A DNA stretch of 64,000 nucleotides from Odontocerum albicorne (Eukaryota; Arthropoda; Insecta; Trichoptera; Odontoceridae). Shown here piece after piece: positions 22,595-33,029 of the stretch. Location: positions 14,265,328 through 14,329,327 of the forward strand of contig OX463859.1 of NCBI GenBank assembly GCA_949825065.1, in the 5' to 3' direction. The notes under the pieces were generated by a model. That model worked only from the letters and a program-made list of their open reading frames with translations, did no database searches and was not told the origin of the DNA. Within the stretch, counting starts at the first letter, position 1; every line of letters starts with the position of its first letter. The translations under genes and the position numbers were made by a program.

Positions 22595-23340
22595 AGGAAA
22601 AGTAAATGCGATATGTGTGGGTGAACAATAAAAGTAAATGCGATATGTGTGGGTGAACAATAAAAGATTTGAGCAAGTTGAGGAATTCTGCTATTTAAGT
22701 AGATTTTTTCCAGATGATGGGAAAGTTACGAGGGATATCGAACGACGTATAGCTATAGAAAACAAAGTTAATGAGGCACTAAACATATATACTCGAACCG
22801 GATAGTATGAAACTCTGCTTGTCTAGAACAGTATTTAAGTACAAACTTTGATGCATGAGAATAAAATGTGGACGTAAAAAAACACTGAAAAGACCGAATA
22901 AATGCTGTAAAAAATAGTATACTGAGAATATATGTGGTGACAATGCATGATATAATATGTAATGAAGTGATAAGGGATGAATGTGACCTTAAGGCTGATG
23001 TATTGAGTATGATGAAGAAGAGCACTCTGAAATGGTTTGGGCATAAAGAACGAACAAATCAATGAACACTAAAAAAATATGTATTGCAAATATAAGCAGA
23101 AGGTCTGAAAGTGGATTATCAAAGAAAGTGTGGTTGAATCAAGTGAATGATAATTTTAAAGAAGAAAACGTAAATCATCAGAGTTATATGAGAAGGTATG
23201 TGTGTGTGTGTGTGCATGTAGAAGTAAATGGACGTAGGTTAACATATGTATTGATATAGGAACGTGTAGCGGTCTGTCCTATCTGCTTACCCCAGTAATA
23301 AAATGTCAAGATAGTATGCTTGTATGTATTATAATTGTTT
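22595..23340 (+). pseudogene. RTE-type LINE, 3' half relic
   Basis: After a 33-bp tandem duplication (about 22597-22662), RTE blocks appear in order: 'RFEQVEEFCYLSRFFPDDGK', 'VTRDIERRIAIENKVNEAL', a 'TLKWFGHKERTNQ' block, then 'SGLSKKVWLNQVNDNFKEEN' and the 3' tail ending in GTATGCTTGTATGTA. Stops and frame changes make it inactive. It is the best plus-strand guide to the family. Confidence 0.8.
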
Positions 23341-23483
23341 TTACGATAAAATATTATTATTATCATGCAGGGAGCATTAATACTGTTAATGTATTTATCA
23401 AGTTTAACATAAGTATTAAGTTAAGCATGGTATTTGGATGAACATTTGTAGCTTAGCCTTTTATAAAATATAACCTTAATTAA

Positions 23484-23525
23484 CGACCTCCGTGACCTAG
23501 TTGCTAACTCGCGGTTTGCCCTTGC
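23484..23525 (+). repeat. SINE family A head, truncated
   Basis: ACGACCTCCGTGACCTAGTT is the start of the family A tRNA-like head. The match is lost before box B. Confidence 0.55.
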
Positions 23526-23614
23526 ACGTGTTGGCTTCTCTACTGTACGTGAAGAGGCAACAATAAACGCACAAATATTCAGCGCGCGCTAGTATTGGTA
23601 CTAAGCGAACTTTT

Positions 23615-23725
23615 TAACCAGACTGGAATTATTTTTTTATTACCATCAGGAATCAAACCCAAAACCTCCGGTTGGATGGTATTATAAGAGGGCTTTATCC
23701 ATTGATGGCCCTGCGGCGTGAAATT
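23615..23725 (-). repeat. SINE family A copy
   Basis: Minus-strand copy containing the CCAGACTGGAAT segment, a degraded box B (complement of AATCAAACCCAAAACCTCCG) and a GGCC-type box A. Confidence 0.6.
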
Positions 23726-23756
23726 GTCTGCTGCAAAGTGTAAAATTTAGTGTGTG

Positions 23757-23985
23757 CAGTTTTTTAAGCACTTGAATGCAACCGTTTTTGGGAGGTTTTA
23801 TTAAAATTTATGATTATACACATACACTGCACTTCACTTAAAGTCGAATATGTAACCATAACATATCGCAAAATATAAAATGGGCTCTGTATAGTTCGTT
23901 TTCTCTTGATAAGTTTTCTTCGTTTTTCTTTCACATTATGTTTTTCTAAATTACCCAATATAATGGCCGCTGCCGCCACCTTTCT
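23757..23985. repeat. Dispersed repeat family C, copy 1
   Basis: It shares ordered segments with 28030-28290 and 58555-58915: AGCACTTGAA, ATTATGTAT-like text, CTTCACTTAAAG, an ATATGT block and TTTTTCTAAA followed by a GCC-rich end. No coding content. Unknown class; possibly a SINE or non-autonomous LINE tail. Confidence 0.45.
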
Positions 23986-24469
23986 AGTCTTACAATCAAC
24001 TTATATATATTTATTTTGTTAGATTTTTAATCTTTCAAAAATAGTGAGTACGAATGCCGAGTCACAGCGTCTTTGACGATGATCTATTTTTTTAAACGGC
24101 GCTACATAGATTATCATTTTACTATAATTATTATTAAACGTCTTGCTAACTAGACTACGTACGTCATTACCAACTAAAAAAATACCATTGATTATTAGAT
24201 TATTAAGTTCCTTCAGTAGCATTTTTACAGAGCTTGGTTAATTATAGTCCAACAGCTGTTTTTAAAAATATACACGAGGACGTCATACAAAAGAAGAAAC
24301 TCAAGTAGTCTATTTGATAAGACGCTCATCTGAAAAAAAAGGGGGGTGGAGTTTGATTTCTGAAGCTCATTTATTTGGAGTATTTATTGTTAAGTATACA
24401 TAAGACGTGTTTTTTGTCAAACAGTAATATTTTCCAGCCAACTAGACAAGAGTTACTCTGATCAGTTAT

Positions 24470-24585
24470 ATTATAATTTTTTTTTATCAAACACTGTTTA
24501 TTCCACTTAAAACAGTGTTGAATAAAAACAATTATAATGTCTTTAAACCTCCACAATGTTAATGCCTTAATAATATATGTCATAT
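24470..24585 (+). repeat. Penelope-like 3' tail with inverted duplication
   Basis: TTTATCAAACACTGTTTATT (24483 on) is followed by its own reverse complement in degraded form (CAGTGTTGAATAAA), then the family's CTTTAAACCTCCACAATGTT tail. The inverted arrangement is unlike the other copies. Confidence 0.5.
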
Positions 24586-24899
24586 TGTTTTAATCACTGT
24601 TTAAAGTAAATCATCAAAAGTGATCAGATTTACGACTGCCTCCTGACTGTACCTGGTTCCAGATTTTGATGGCATGTGTAGTAACTAAAGACGCAGAGAA
24701 GGAGTAATGAACTCAGAATACCAAAAGGCAATATCTCCTTGAGCGTAGCTCAAGCTTATAATCGAAGAGGCTCTAAATATTTTCAGCGAGACATTGTTTA
24801 AACAACTTAACCATTTACAGACACATGCAACAAACACATCATGGTAATAAGCTCATTAAGTTGTAGGAATGGTAAAAAATGAAGTATTGATGAGGGTAA

Positions 24900-24960
24900 T
24901 ATATTTCTGGTTGGTTGGAAGAGATTGCCGCATGGCAATAAACTCGCCAGGTTAAAAAAA
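24900..24960 (+). repeat. SINE family A tail fragment
   Basis: GGTTGGTTGGAAGAGATTGC CGCATGGCAATAAAC matches the 3' body of full family A copies (26615-26668). The tRNA-like head is missing. Confidence 0.65.
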
Positions 24961-25479
24961 ATCTTTAAAAATCCTGAAGCAAGATGCTTCTAATTACATT
25001 TTCCAAATAAAAATTTTCATGTCTAGAAATAAATTTAATCTTATTTCAAGTATGTAACATGTTTTTTTTTCTGGATAAGCATACTTTATGGGTATCGAGT
25101 GTTAATATTTTTCCAAAATAAAGCATCAAATCCTTCATGTTTATATTGATAGTAAACTCGATCATAAAAACAAAATAAAAATTAACAAAAACTACATCGC
25201 TTCAACGTTAGTGAAGGCCGTGCGCTTGTTTTCCTATGATTGACGAATCCACGCACCCTCTATACGGTTGCCAACCGGAAAGAACTCATGTGTTCACGTT
25301 ACGATTGAGACGCCACTATACACCTAGCAGTATCTGGCGTGCATCCACTTATAACGAAATTGATAACATACAAGTCCTGTAGATAAAAACTGTAACATTT
25401 TCAAAATATTGACATCATAAGCCAAACTACGCGGTACAGCCCTCCGAAAAATATTATACAATTGTTCGTCAAATTCTTC

Positions 25480-25835
25480 CAACAAAAGGAATAAAGAGGC
25501 TTATAAATTCATTTATGGTGTCACGTCTGGATTATTTTGATTCAATTTATTTAAGTCAGTGGCATTCGCAAATGTCTAGACTTCAGTCCGTTTCAATGCA
25601 GTGGCTAGACTGATTTATGGTGGTCATAAATATTGTCGTATTACTCAGCTTCTAAATAGTCTACGATAACTTAAATGTCACGAACAGATTGATTCCAAAC
25701 TTTGTCTCTAGCAATTCAAATCCCTTAACAGGAAGTCTTCATTGTACATTTTGATATGTATCCTTGAGATGTTGCTTTGGAAAGGAGCAAAGCTTTGGGG
25801 TCAACCTCATAATCATTAAATTAATTTATTGTTTC
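25480..25835 (+). pseudogene. CR1-like LINE reverse-transcriptase relic
   Basis: 'LINSFMVSRLDYFDSIYLSQ', then 'SRLQSVSMQW', a 'LIYGGHKYC' remnant and 'ERIDSKLCL'-like residues match the post-catalytic part of CR1/L2-type reverse transcriptases. Several stops and frame changes are present. Confidence 0.65.
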
Positions 25836-25920
25836 GAATACATAAAAAAATTTAAAGAATTATGTATTTTTTGTAAATTTCGAGCATTAACATTTTTTTA
25901 CAAAATACAATCACTCTTTC

Positions 25921-26368
25921 AGCGATAAGCCACCAGACTGCAGCCCACATCGAGAAGGTTGCTCAGGAAACAGACTCGCATCATCTCAAGTACCGGTACC
26001 AGAAGCGGATTGAAATCTAGAAGGAGCTTCACGACCATCACCATAGGTCTGATTGTCACGCTAGAAATGGCTCAGCCTTGAAAGCTGAATTAGCAACAAT
26101 AATATCCGACGAATAACGGAAACCTGTGGTGTTTCGTCTTGTTGAAAGAAACCTCGATTACCGAACTTGGAAGAGCCTGAAAGGACTTTACTCAAATGTG
26201 GGTCAGACCTGGAACAACCTAGTCATAAAGAGGATCTCGGACGACCCTGCCTGCGCATGTAGCGAGCTGCAAAACATCGACCGTTTTTACGATGACTACC
26301 CAATTGAATGTGGGTTCGACGACATCCAATGGACGAGTGACAGCGGTGACGCCTTCACCAAGCATTAG
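25921..26368 (+). pseudogene. Exon-like segment of unknown origin
   Basis: A GC-richer segment begins right after a good splice-acceptor context (polypyrimidine then CTCTTTCAG at 25912-25920). One frame reads through to a stop at 26366-26368 with only two internal stops (TAG in 'KRIEI*KELH', TAA in 'IISDE*RKPV'). The uninterrupted last part (26126-26368) reads 'VERNLDYRTWKSLKGLYSNV' onward and ends 'WTSDSGDAFTKH'. I do not recognise the family. It could be a pseudo-exon, a captured gene piece, or part of an unfamiliar transposon. Confidence 0.4.
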
Positions 26369-26483
26369 AGCGACGTCCTTTAATGAAGTTCAATAATTCT
26401 GATATGATTGAGAAGAAGGCAAAATGCAATTCAAATTCAGAGTATGGGTGAATACATAAATATAATACGGGTGAATACATAAA

Positions 26484-26670
26484 CGACCTCCGTGGCCTGA
26501 TGGTAAGACACTTGTCTGACGATCCGGAGGTTGCGGGTTCAATCCCCGCCTGAACCCAGATTTTTTTAAATAGGATTCCAGTCTGGTTAACACTTAGGGC
26601 CTATAAAAACATATTTTTGGTTGGTTGGAAGAGTTTGCCACATGGCAATAAACTTGCCATGTTAAAAAGA
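26484..26670 (+). repeat. SINE family A, near full-length
   Basis: The tRNA-like head has box A (GTGGCCTGATGGTAAGACAC) and a good box B (GGGTTCAATCCCC). A CCAGTCTGGTT segment and the body with TTGCCACATGGCAA, an inverted repeat with a CA loop, follow. The acceptor ends do not pair, so this is a SINE rather than a tRNA gene. Confidence 0.8.
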
Positions 26671-27021
26671 AAACAAAACGTTGGAAGAAAGATATAAATA
26701 TTAAAACACCAACAAGATTCGTACAGCACACATTAAAAAACATGTGTACTATTGCATACAACAGGCCAAAGCTCATCAAGTCGGGACACATGCCGCGCAA
26801 GAAAAACACAACGTAATATATTTTAACACATTTCAATAGACTTGTTGAATGAATAGACTTGTTGAATGAATAGACTTGTTGAATAAATTAAGTATTAAAC
26901 TCCTTTGTAAACTTTGTAGGCATAACTGAGTAACTTAACAGGAAAGCATGAGTTACTTTATTCTTGTTATCATTATGTCGTATTTCGACTTGTAATAATT
27001 TTTCTTGCCATTTGATGTAAC

Positions 27022-27786
27022 TAAGGCTAAGTTCAGATGGTCGCGCGTGAACGCGCGTTGCACAAATCGCTGGAACACGCGCGTAAAAAGATTCATAATG
27101 CTCATATACAATCGTTAATATGGTCGCGCGACTTCACGCGTCGTTTCGTCGCGCGACCATATAAACCATAGGCTCTCAACGTGGGTGATAACGCCCCCTT
27201 TTGGGCGTTTGAGACTTTCAGGGGGGCAGTAGAAGACCCAGAGAAAATTAGGGGGCGTTGAGATGGCACGGAGGGGCGTGGGCAGATTAAAAAAAATATA
27301 GTCTAAAAAAGACAAAAAAAAACACACTAATCACGTACTAACTAAAGTAAACGGTTGTTTTTAAGTAAAATCGAGCCTGATATAAACAAAATCCTTAAAA
27401 TGCATCAAATTCAACCTTCTCATTAGATAAGTTATAAATTCAATGTCTTTTGAATGTTAACAAAAATACTTTTCAATATAATTAAGCATGCGTTTTAATT
27501 GTTCTCATTAAAACAGTCTTCTTTAAACTCAGAAATAGGATAGGGTCATATCCTATCTTACGACTATAGTATATAATATTACACGTTTAAATATAATCGT
27601 GGCAATAGCTGTTTCAGATTCGCAAGTAAAAAAAATTGGGGGGCTTTAGAAAAAAAAATATTCTCAAAGTGGGCGGTGGGCAAAATAAGGTTGAGAACCT
27701 ATGATATAAACAATTGTATATGAGCGTTATGAATCTTTTTACGCGCGTATTCCAGCGATTTGAGCGACCATCTGAACTAAGCCTAA
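27022..27786. mobile_element. Harbinger-type MITE, split by a hAT element
   Basis: Terminal inverted repeats begin GGCTAAGTTCAGATGG at 27025 and end CCATCTGAACTAAGCC at 27783, with a TAA duplication on both sides (27022-27024, 27784-27786). A 3-bp TWA duplication is typical of PIF/Harbinger. The arms stay complementary for about 80 bases (through GCGCGTAAAAAGATTCATAA). Without the nested insertion it is about 214 bp and has no coding capacity. The left arm also holds a hairpin with GGTCGCGCGAC arms (27122-27159). Confidence 0.88.
27159..27711. mobile_element. Nested hAT-type non-autonomous element
   Basis: The element spans 27167-27703 (537 bp). Its ends are CATAGGCTCTCAAC and GTTGAGAACCTATG, an inverted pair with one mismatch. 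It is flanked by the 8-bp duplication ATATAAAC (27159-27166 and 27704-27711), the length expected for hAT. The interior has G-rich segments near both ends and no transposase. It inserted into the Harbinger MITE, so it is the younger of the two. Confidence 0.88.
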
Positions 27787-28029
27787 GTTATACCTACCTG
27801 TATCAAATGTAAAATAAATAAATACCTCAACTTTCCCCTTCTTAACAGATTTAACTTTTTCACAAATAAAAACATCTTCACTCTAATATGAATCAAAACT
27901 TTATATATACTTTATATATAAAACTCTAACATAACAGGGACTTGGCCGTTGTTGGTCTCAAAGCGTGAACTATTTACCTTTTATTATTATAAATATGGTG
28001 GTGATGTCCAGCTTTAGGAAGCACTTGAA

Positions 28030-28290
28030 GGGACCCCGTTTTGGGACGACTTATCAAAATGTATGATTATATATGAACGCTTAACACATACTTCACTCCA
28101 TCTAAAACCAAACTACAAAAAAGATTTTCCAATATATGATTTTAACATTATATATTGGAAAATCATTTTTGTAGTTCGTCTTTCATTGGTACGCTTTGTA
28201 CAGTTTTTTTTTATCAAATACGTTTTTCTAAATATATGCAGATCCGGGGAAGTATCCAATCAAATGACCACAGCCACCAGTTTCCTAAAT
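28030..28290. repeat. Dispersed repeat family C, copy 2
   Basis: It shares the segment order with 23757-23985 (AGCACTTGAAG, ATGTATGATTATA, CTTCACTCCA, TTTTTCTAAATATATG, CAGCCACCAG). This copy contains the 27-bp-arm hairpin described separately. Confidence 0.45.
28111..28176. repeat. Inverted repeat, 27-bp arms
   Basis: Arms 28111-28137 and 28150-28176 are complementary with a single mismatch and enclose a 12-base loop. The arms read AACTACAAAAAAGATTTTCC and on. No coding or known transposon terminus is attached. Confidence 0.85.
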
Positions 28291-28375
28291 TTTCAATAAT
28301 TTTATTTTAAGTAATATTTTTTATCTTCCCATAATAGGAACCTCGGTGCCTAAAAATTAATAAGAAAATATTTTC

Positions 28376-28621
28376 TATGTATTCTCTTTGAAGATAATGT
28401 GTTCTCTAAACGTTACTATTTATTCTCTTTGAAGAGAATGTGCTCTCTAAACGTTACTATTTCTTCTCTTTAAAGAGAATGTGCTCTCTAAACGTGACTA
28501 TTTATTCTCTTTGAAGAGAATTTGCACTCTAAACGTGACTATTTCTTCTCTTTGAAGAGAATTTGCACTCTAAACGTGACTATTTCTTCTCTTTGAAGAT
28601 AACGTTCTCTCTAAACGTGAC
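28376..28621. repeat. 41-bp satellite, six exact-length units
   Basis: Six head-to-tail 41-bp units with no length variation, each containing TTCTCTTTGAAGAGAA and CTCTAAACGT. Within the unit the TTC..GAA..  spacing resembles a heat-shock-element-like inverted array. Monomer-like remnants occur at about 35800-35830 and 48000-48035. Confidence 0.95.
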
Positions 28622-30234
28622 TATAAATTGTCCTTTTTATTATTTAATATGATACGATATCACAAAACATGACAGCATTTTTTAAATGCGTGAGCCTTTT
28701 TAAGAAATATCCATTGTGCTTCTTTCATTTATAGTTATTGAATCATGTCTTTGAATATTTATGAATGGATTATAAAAAAAATCCATTTAGGCAATTGAAA
28801 CCGTACAACTTAAGTTTTATATTATTTTTATAAATTACTGAAATGTTTTTGGAACAGTTTTTCAAATTAATTATGAAATATGCCAGCAAAAGTAATTTTA
28901 AATGACGGAAGTAAATCATGTACTCTAATTTATTATGAAAATATTTTTTAATTCATTGCTATTGTTATTTTGTGTCTTATCGTATCATAACATGACATGT
29001 GTCAAACGATATGGAAAAAAATAAAAATTTTCCGATATATTTTTCCAATATAAAATTCCTTGCATTAATAATAATTCATACTACCGTACCAATAATGATA
29101 TTCAGAAATTAAAAAAAGTACAAAAAAAAAACAAAACCAAAATTGATTTCAAAGCACCTCAATTTTTCCACAATGATAGTTGTCACTACTTGACACTAAT
29201 CGATGAGAATTATTTATGTAGATATTTTCAGTAATATTTAGTATTTTGAAAACTGAATTAACACGAAATAAAATCGGTTGTACGAGTACTTACGTCCATG
29301 TGTGATATTCCGTGTTGTCATGGTTGCTATGAATAGTTTTTATTTAATTAAGACCAAAGTGAGATATTTTATTTTTTATTTGACTATAAATTACAAAAAA
29401 ATAGCAAAAACTGTACTTATCAAGACGATGTTACTATTGAAAACTAAAATATTAATACAAAAACGAGAAAGCAGTATATAATGAGGAAGAATGCTTGATT
29501 TTTCTAACATTTATAATATTTAAGCTCAATCGTTATACTCACATATGTGATTGGGTTTAATATATATCAAATGTAAAACAAAATTAAAAAATATATGTAA
29601 ATAAATTATTTTGGTTGTAAATAGTTTACATCAAGTTTTATGTTAAAATATAATATTAACGAGTACTTGGTTGTGAGTTTCGTTTCTTTCAAATTCTACA
29701 TGATTCAGGATTTCGAGGATTTTATTGTAGTACGGAAACGGGTTTAAATAATAATTTTGTTGAAAACAACCTTTGAAACGGATTTAAATCAACATTTTGG
29801 TAAAACAAACCTTAAAATGGTAAATTCATATTGTTTCTGCAAGATAAAATTTTAAATCAAAGTATTATAAACATATGATTATGGATCAAAATTAAAATAA
29901 AGCAGCAAAAAGTGCTACATATATAAAAAGGAAGAGACGATCGCGTCAATTACAAGCAAGAGAGAATCTAGAAAGCAGAAATACGATGACAATTAGATGA
30001 AACACAAAAACAAGCTATGTGCCATAATGAAAAAAAAATTACCTTGTCAGTCAGATTAGAATCCGCGTTTTCGAATATGAATATTTTAAAATCAGAAAAA
30101 TGATTTTTTTTAAGTGATGAACACTTTGACATTTGTTTAAAAATTCGTCATATAATCCCATCCTTGAAAATTATACCAAATTTATAAAATACCAAAGATT
30201 TCATTAACATTACTTTTACATTTAATGTATTCTT
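28622..30234. other. AT-rich intergenic stretch
   Basis: No gene recognised. A short basic frame around 29920-29990 ('KRKRRSRQLQARENLESR') is all that stands out. A TACGAGTA site is at 29281. Confidence 0.35.
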
Positions 30235-30239
30235 AGTAT

Positions 30240-30295
30240 TGTCCACACAATGTCTTTAAATCTCCACAATGTTAATGCCTTGACTATAAATAGTA
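30240..30295 (+). repeat. Penelope-like 3' tail fragment
   Basis: CTTTAAATCTCCACAATGTT followed by AATGCCTTGACTATAAATAG matches the tails at 13870 and 24540. Confidence 0.5.
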
Positions 30296-30584
30296 TATTC
30301 TTAGCATTTTTTCTTCATAATTGAATAGAATTAATACTGTTAAGTTTTTCAAACATAATACGTATTAAAATATTAAACCTGATTTTAATTTTATATTTTT
30401 TCCTGTACACTGGTAGTCGCGATATCGCCATTCATTAAAAAGTATCTCACGTGTGCAAAAAGGTTGGGCAGCCCTGCTCTGTCATTCCATATTTATAAAT
30501 TCGCATGGTACCCTTCAGCATTGGAAATGGTGATTCGAACATGTATAGCATGACCGGGAGATAACTTTGTCTTCAGAAACTCTC

Positions 30585-30765
30585 AACGAATTAAACCTGC
30601 CGATCGTCATGGAACTTTCATCTCCTCGTCATCGAAAATTTGTGCTTGATCTATCAAGAATGTGAGCTTGCTGACGTGCAAAAGTTTTCACACAATTAAC
30701 TAATACACGTACAGGCGTCTTCGATTCGTAGGATGGCTGACAATCATACGCGATCACAAGGGATT
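30585..30765. repeat. Dispersed repeat family D, copy 1
   Basis: TTAAACCTGCCGATCGTCAT and the following text up to the CAGGCGTCTTCGATTCG region recur, diverged, at 43483-43640. Class unknown. Confidence 0.5.
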
Positions 30766-31074
30766 ACATATCAGCACACCTACTGGCATCTCGAATTCGA
30801 TGTTTGGAAGGAAGCGAATCTTCTTTAATCTTTATTTTTTTTTGTAACTTAAATTGATTTTTACCGCTTTGTCCAATTTAAAAATATTTACTTCAAAATG
30901 CTTAATTTTTTACAATTTAAAGGTTAATAAATTATTAACGAAAATAAAACTAAAATAATCTGGTCACCAATAATAAATTATCCATTTCTAAGTCATATAA
31001 AGCCAGCTTTTTACACTAATTTCAATCTCTGGAATTTCTTATTTAACGGGAAAGGCAAAAAAGGAACACTTAGC

Positions 31075-31590
31075 CACAACGGTGTGTATAAACTTTTCTG
31101 TGCTGATTGCGATAATTTATATATAGGATAGACAGGATGATCCTTTGAAAAAAGATTTCGTCAACACGAATTCGCCTTAACAAATCCTCTAATTTATTCT
31201 GAAATGGTGAATAGTGTCACTGTGAAAATCATATATTCTCTATTGATAATGCCTAATTCGTGCATATCAGTAGTAACGGAAATACTCGTAAATTGGATAG
31301 ATAAGAGGCCCTAGAAATATACAAGTCAGTGCATCAGTGTGAACATCTGGCAAACACATATATTCCCAGGATCTCACCGCTGCTTGCAGTGGTTGTATAC
31401 TGCCTGCCTCCACCCACAATCCCCAACCCGATTTTTCTCCGTTAGAATCGTGTATGGCGGTACCAATTCAAACATAATTCAGTCTTGTTTGTGCTCCCCT
31501 GATAATGAGGTGAAAACCTTGAAACTGGTACGGTTATACCGTTACATAAAATGGGATAAAGAGTGTTTGATAAAACAAATTATAATAAAT
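31075..31590 (+). pseudogene. Penelope-like element, GIY-YIG relic and 3' tail
   Basis: From 31081 one frame reads 'GVYKLFCADCDNLYIG', then 'TG', 'SFEKRFRQHEFAL'. The GVY...YIG pair and the downstream Arg-rich helix are the signature of the GIY-YIG endonuclease at the C-terminus of Penelope-like elements. Two stops replace a Gln and an Arg codon just after YIG. Further on come 'EILVNWIDKRP'- and 'EIYKSVHQCEHLAN'-like residues, then the tail GTTATACCGTTACATAAAAT shared with 13805. The reverse transcriptase is absent, so the copy is 5'-truncated. Confidence 0.65.
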
Positions 31591-31599
31591 AATCCACCT

Positions 31600-32867
31600 A
31601 GCTAGCATCTTGAAAAATAATTAACTTAGATGGAAAAAATATGTTTGACTTATTTAAATTAAAACAATTTTTTTTATTTAGACATTTCTTAACATTGAAA
31701 ACATGCGGACTTTGAACAAGAGCAAAACCCGTTGTATAAAACGAATTTGATATGTCTGTTCTTAAGAATCCAAGTTAATTTTCAATTGAACTTATTTTTC
31801 TCTTTACTTCTATCCAGCACATTAAGGGAGTGACTAATTTAATTTTACCTCTTGACCCACCTCGGGGATGGACCAAGTCAAATAAGGTTTCCTTTGAAAA
31901 AAGTTTCAGATATTCTAGAATTGCTTTTTGTGTGAACGTTTGTTCCCAAATTGTTGTCGTCTTCAACGTAAAGTCTTGGAAAGCACATTAAAGTAAAAAA
32001 ACACTAACTTTTTTCTAAATATTTCATTTTATTAGAATTGTAAATAAGACAACCTACTGCACTTAATAAAATCAACATCCGTTAAACTTGATATTGCATT
32101 CGTATAAATAATGGAAATATCAAAAAGCTCTAGAAGTTTAAGTACGAAATATTTTTAAAGCGATTAAAAAATGAAAGAGTTGCATTTCAACTATATCAAT
32201 TACAACCCTCCATTTGAAACAAGTTTTCTTCTTTAATTTTACATAACTTTTACATTTCAAATTTGTCAGTAGCAATGGGCTTACGGTAGTTGCACGTTTA
32301 TATTCATCAATCGCGAGAATCTATCCATGAGGTACCTCCATGTCTGATTTAGTTTTTTTTTTTAAATAGATGTTGTTGAATTTAGGAGGGTTCTTCCCGG
32401 CATTCCCGTGATCTAAGGTTTTAATTAAGAGACTTATTATTGAAGTAATTGATATTTTATCTATTGTTTATAAAGTTCTGTTATGGTTTGTAAAGGTAAC
32501 TTAAATGTCATATGTATATTTTTGATAAATAAGTAAATAATACTTCTACCTAACTCACTCAAACTTGCTATTACCCAACAAGCGCTGAATTGGTTAGCCA
32601 CCTGATAGTCAGTAGTCACCTGATTTACGAGATAAACTAAAAGATATTGTTATAACTGGATGCTGGTGCGAAAAAAAAAATGGTTATTAATAACAATTGA
32701 CTAATGCTCAATGTTCGTAAAAAGGTCAGAAAGTAAAAAGTAAATTGCACAATGTACTGTCAAATTGGCACTTTAAATTACTTTAAATTAGAATATATAT
32801 TTTTAAATTTAATATATGGTATACTTACTATTAATGGAACTAAAGCCTTGTTTTTGAAATATTATGT
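31600..32867. other. Intergenic DNA without recognised features
   Basis: AT-rich; short open frames look random. Nothing named. Confidence 0.4.
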
Positions 32868-33029
32868 GAGTGAGGTGCATGGCCACGCGGTAACGCAATG
32901 GACTTCCATGCGGAAGGTCGTCGGTTCGAGCCCCGCGCATTGCTACTTCCCTCAAACGACCCAGGGACTTTTCCGCCTGGTGTTCGAGGATATAAGGATA
33001 CCTATGACTTTGGTCATATCTATTATTTA
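32868..33029 (+). repeat. SINE family B copy
   Basis: Box A (GGCCACGCGGTAACGCAATG), box B (CGGTTCGAGCCCCGC) and the body ending CCTATGACTTTGGTCATA align along the whole length with 7497-7656. Confidence 0.8.

Noticed and set aside
26484..26557. Functional tRNA gene
   Set aside because: Boxes A and B are present, but acceptor stems do not pair and the sequence continues as a SINE body found elsewhere.
30448..30482. hAT terminal repeat (AAAGGTTGGGCAGCCCTG)
   Set aside because: It resembles hAT ends, but no partner terminus or 8-bp duplication was found within several hundred bases.
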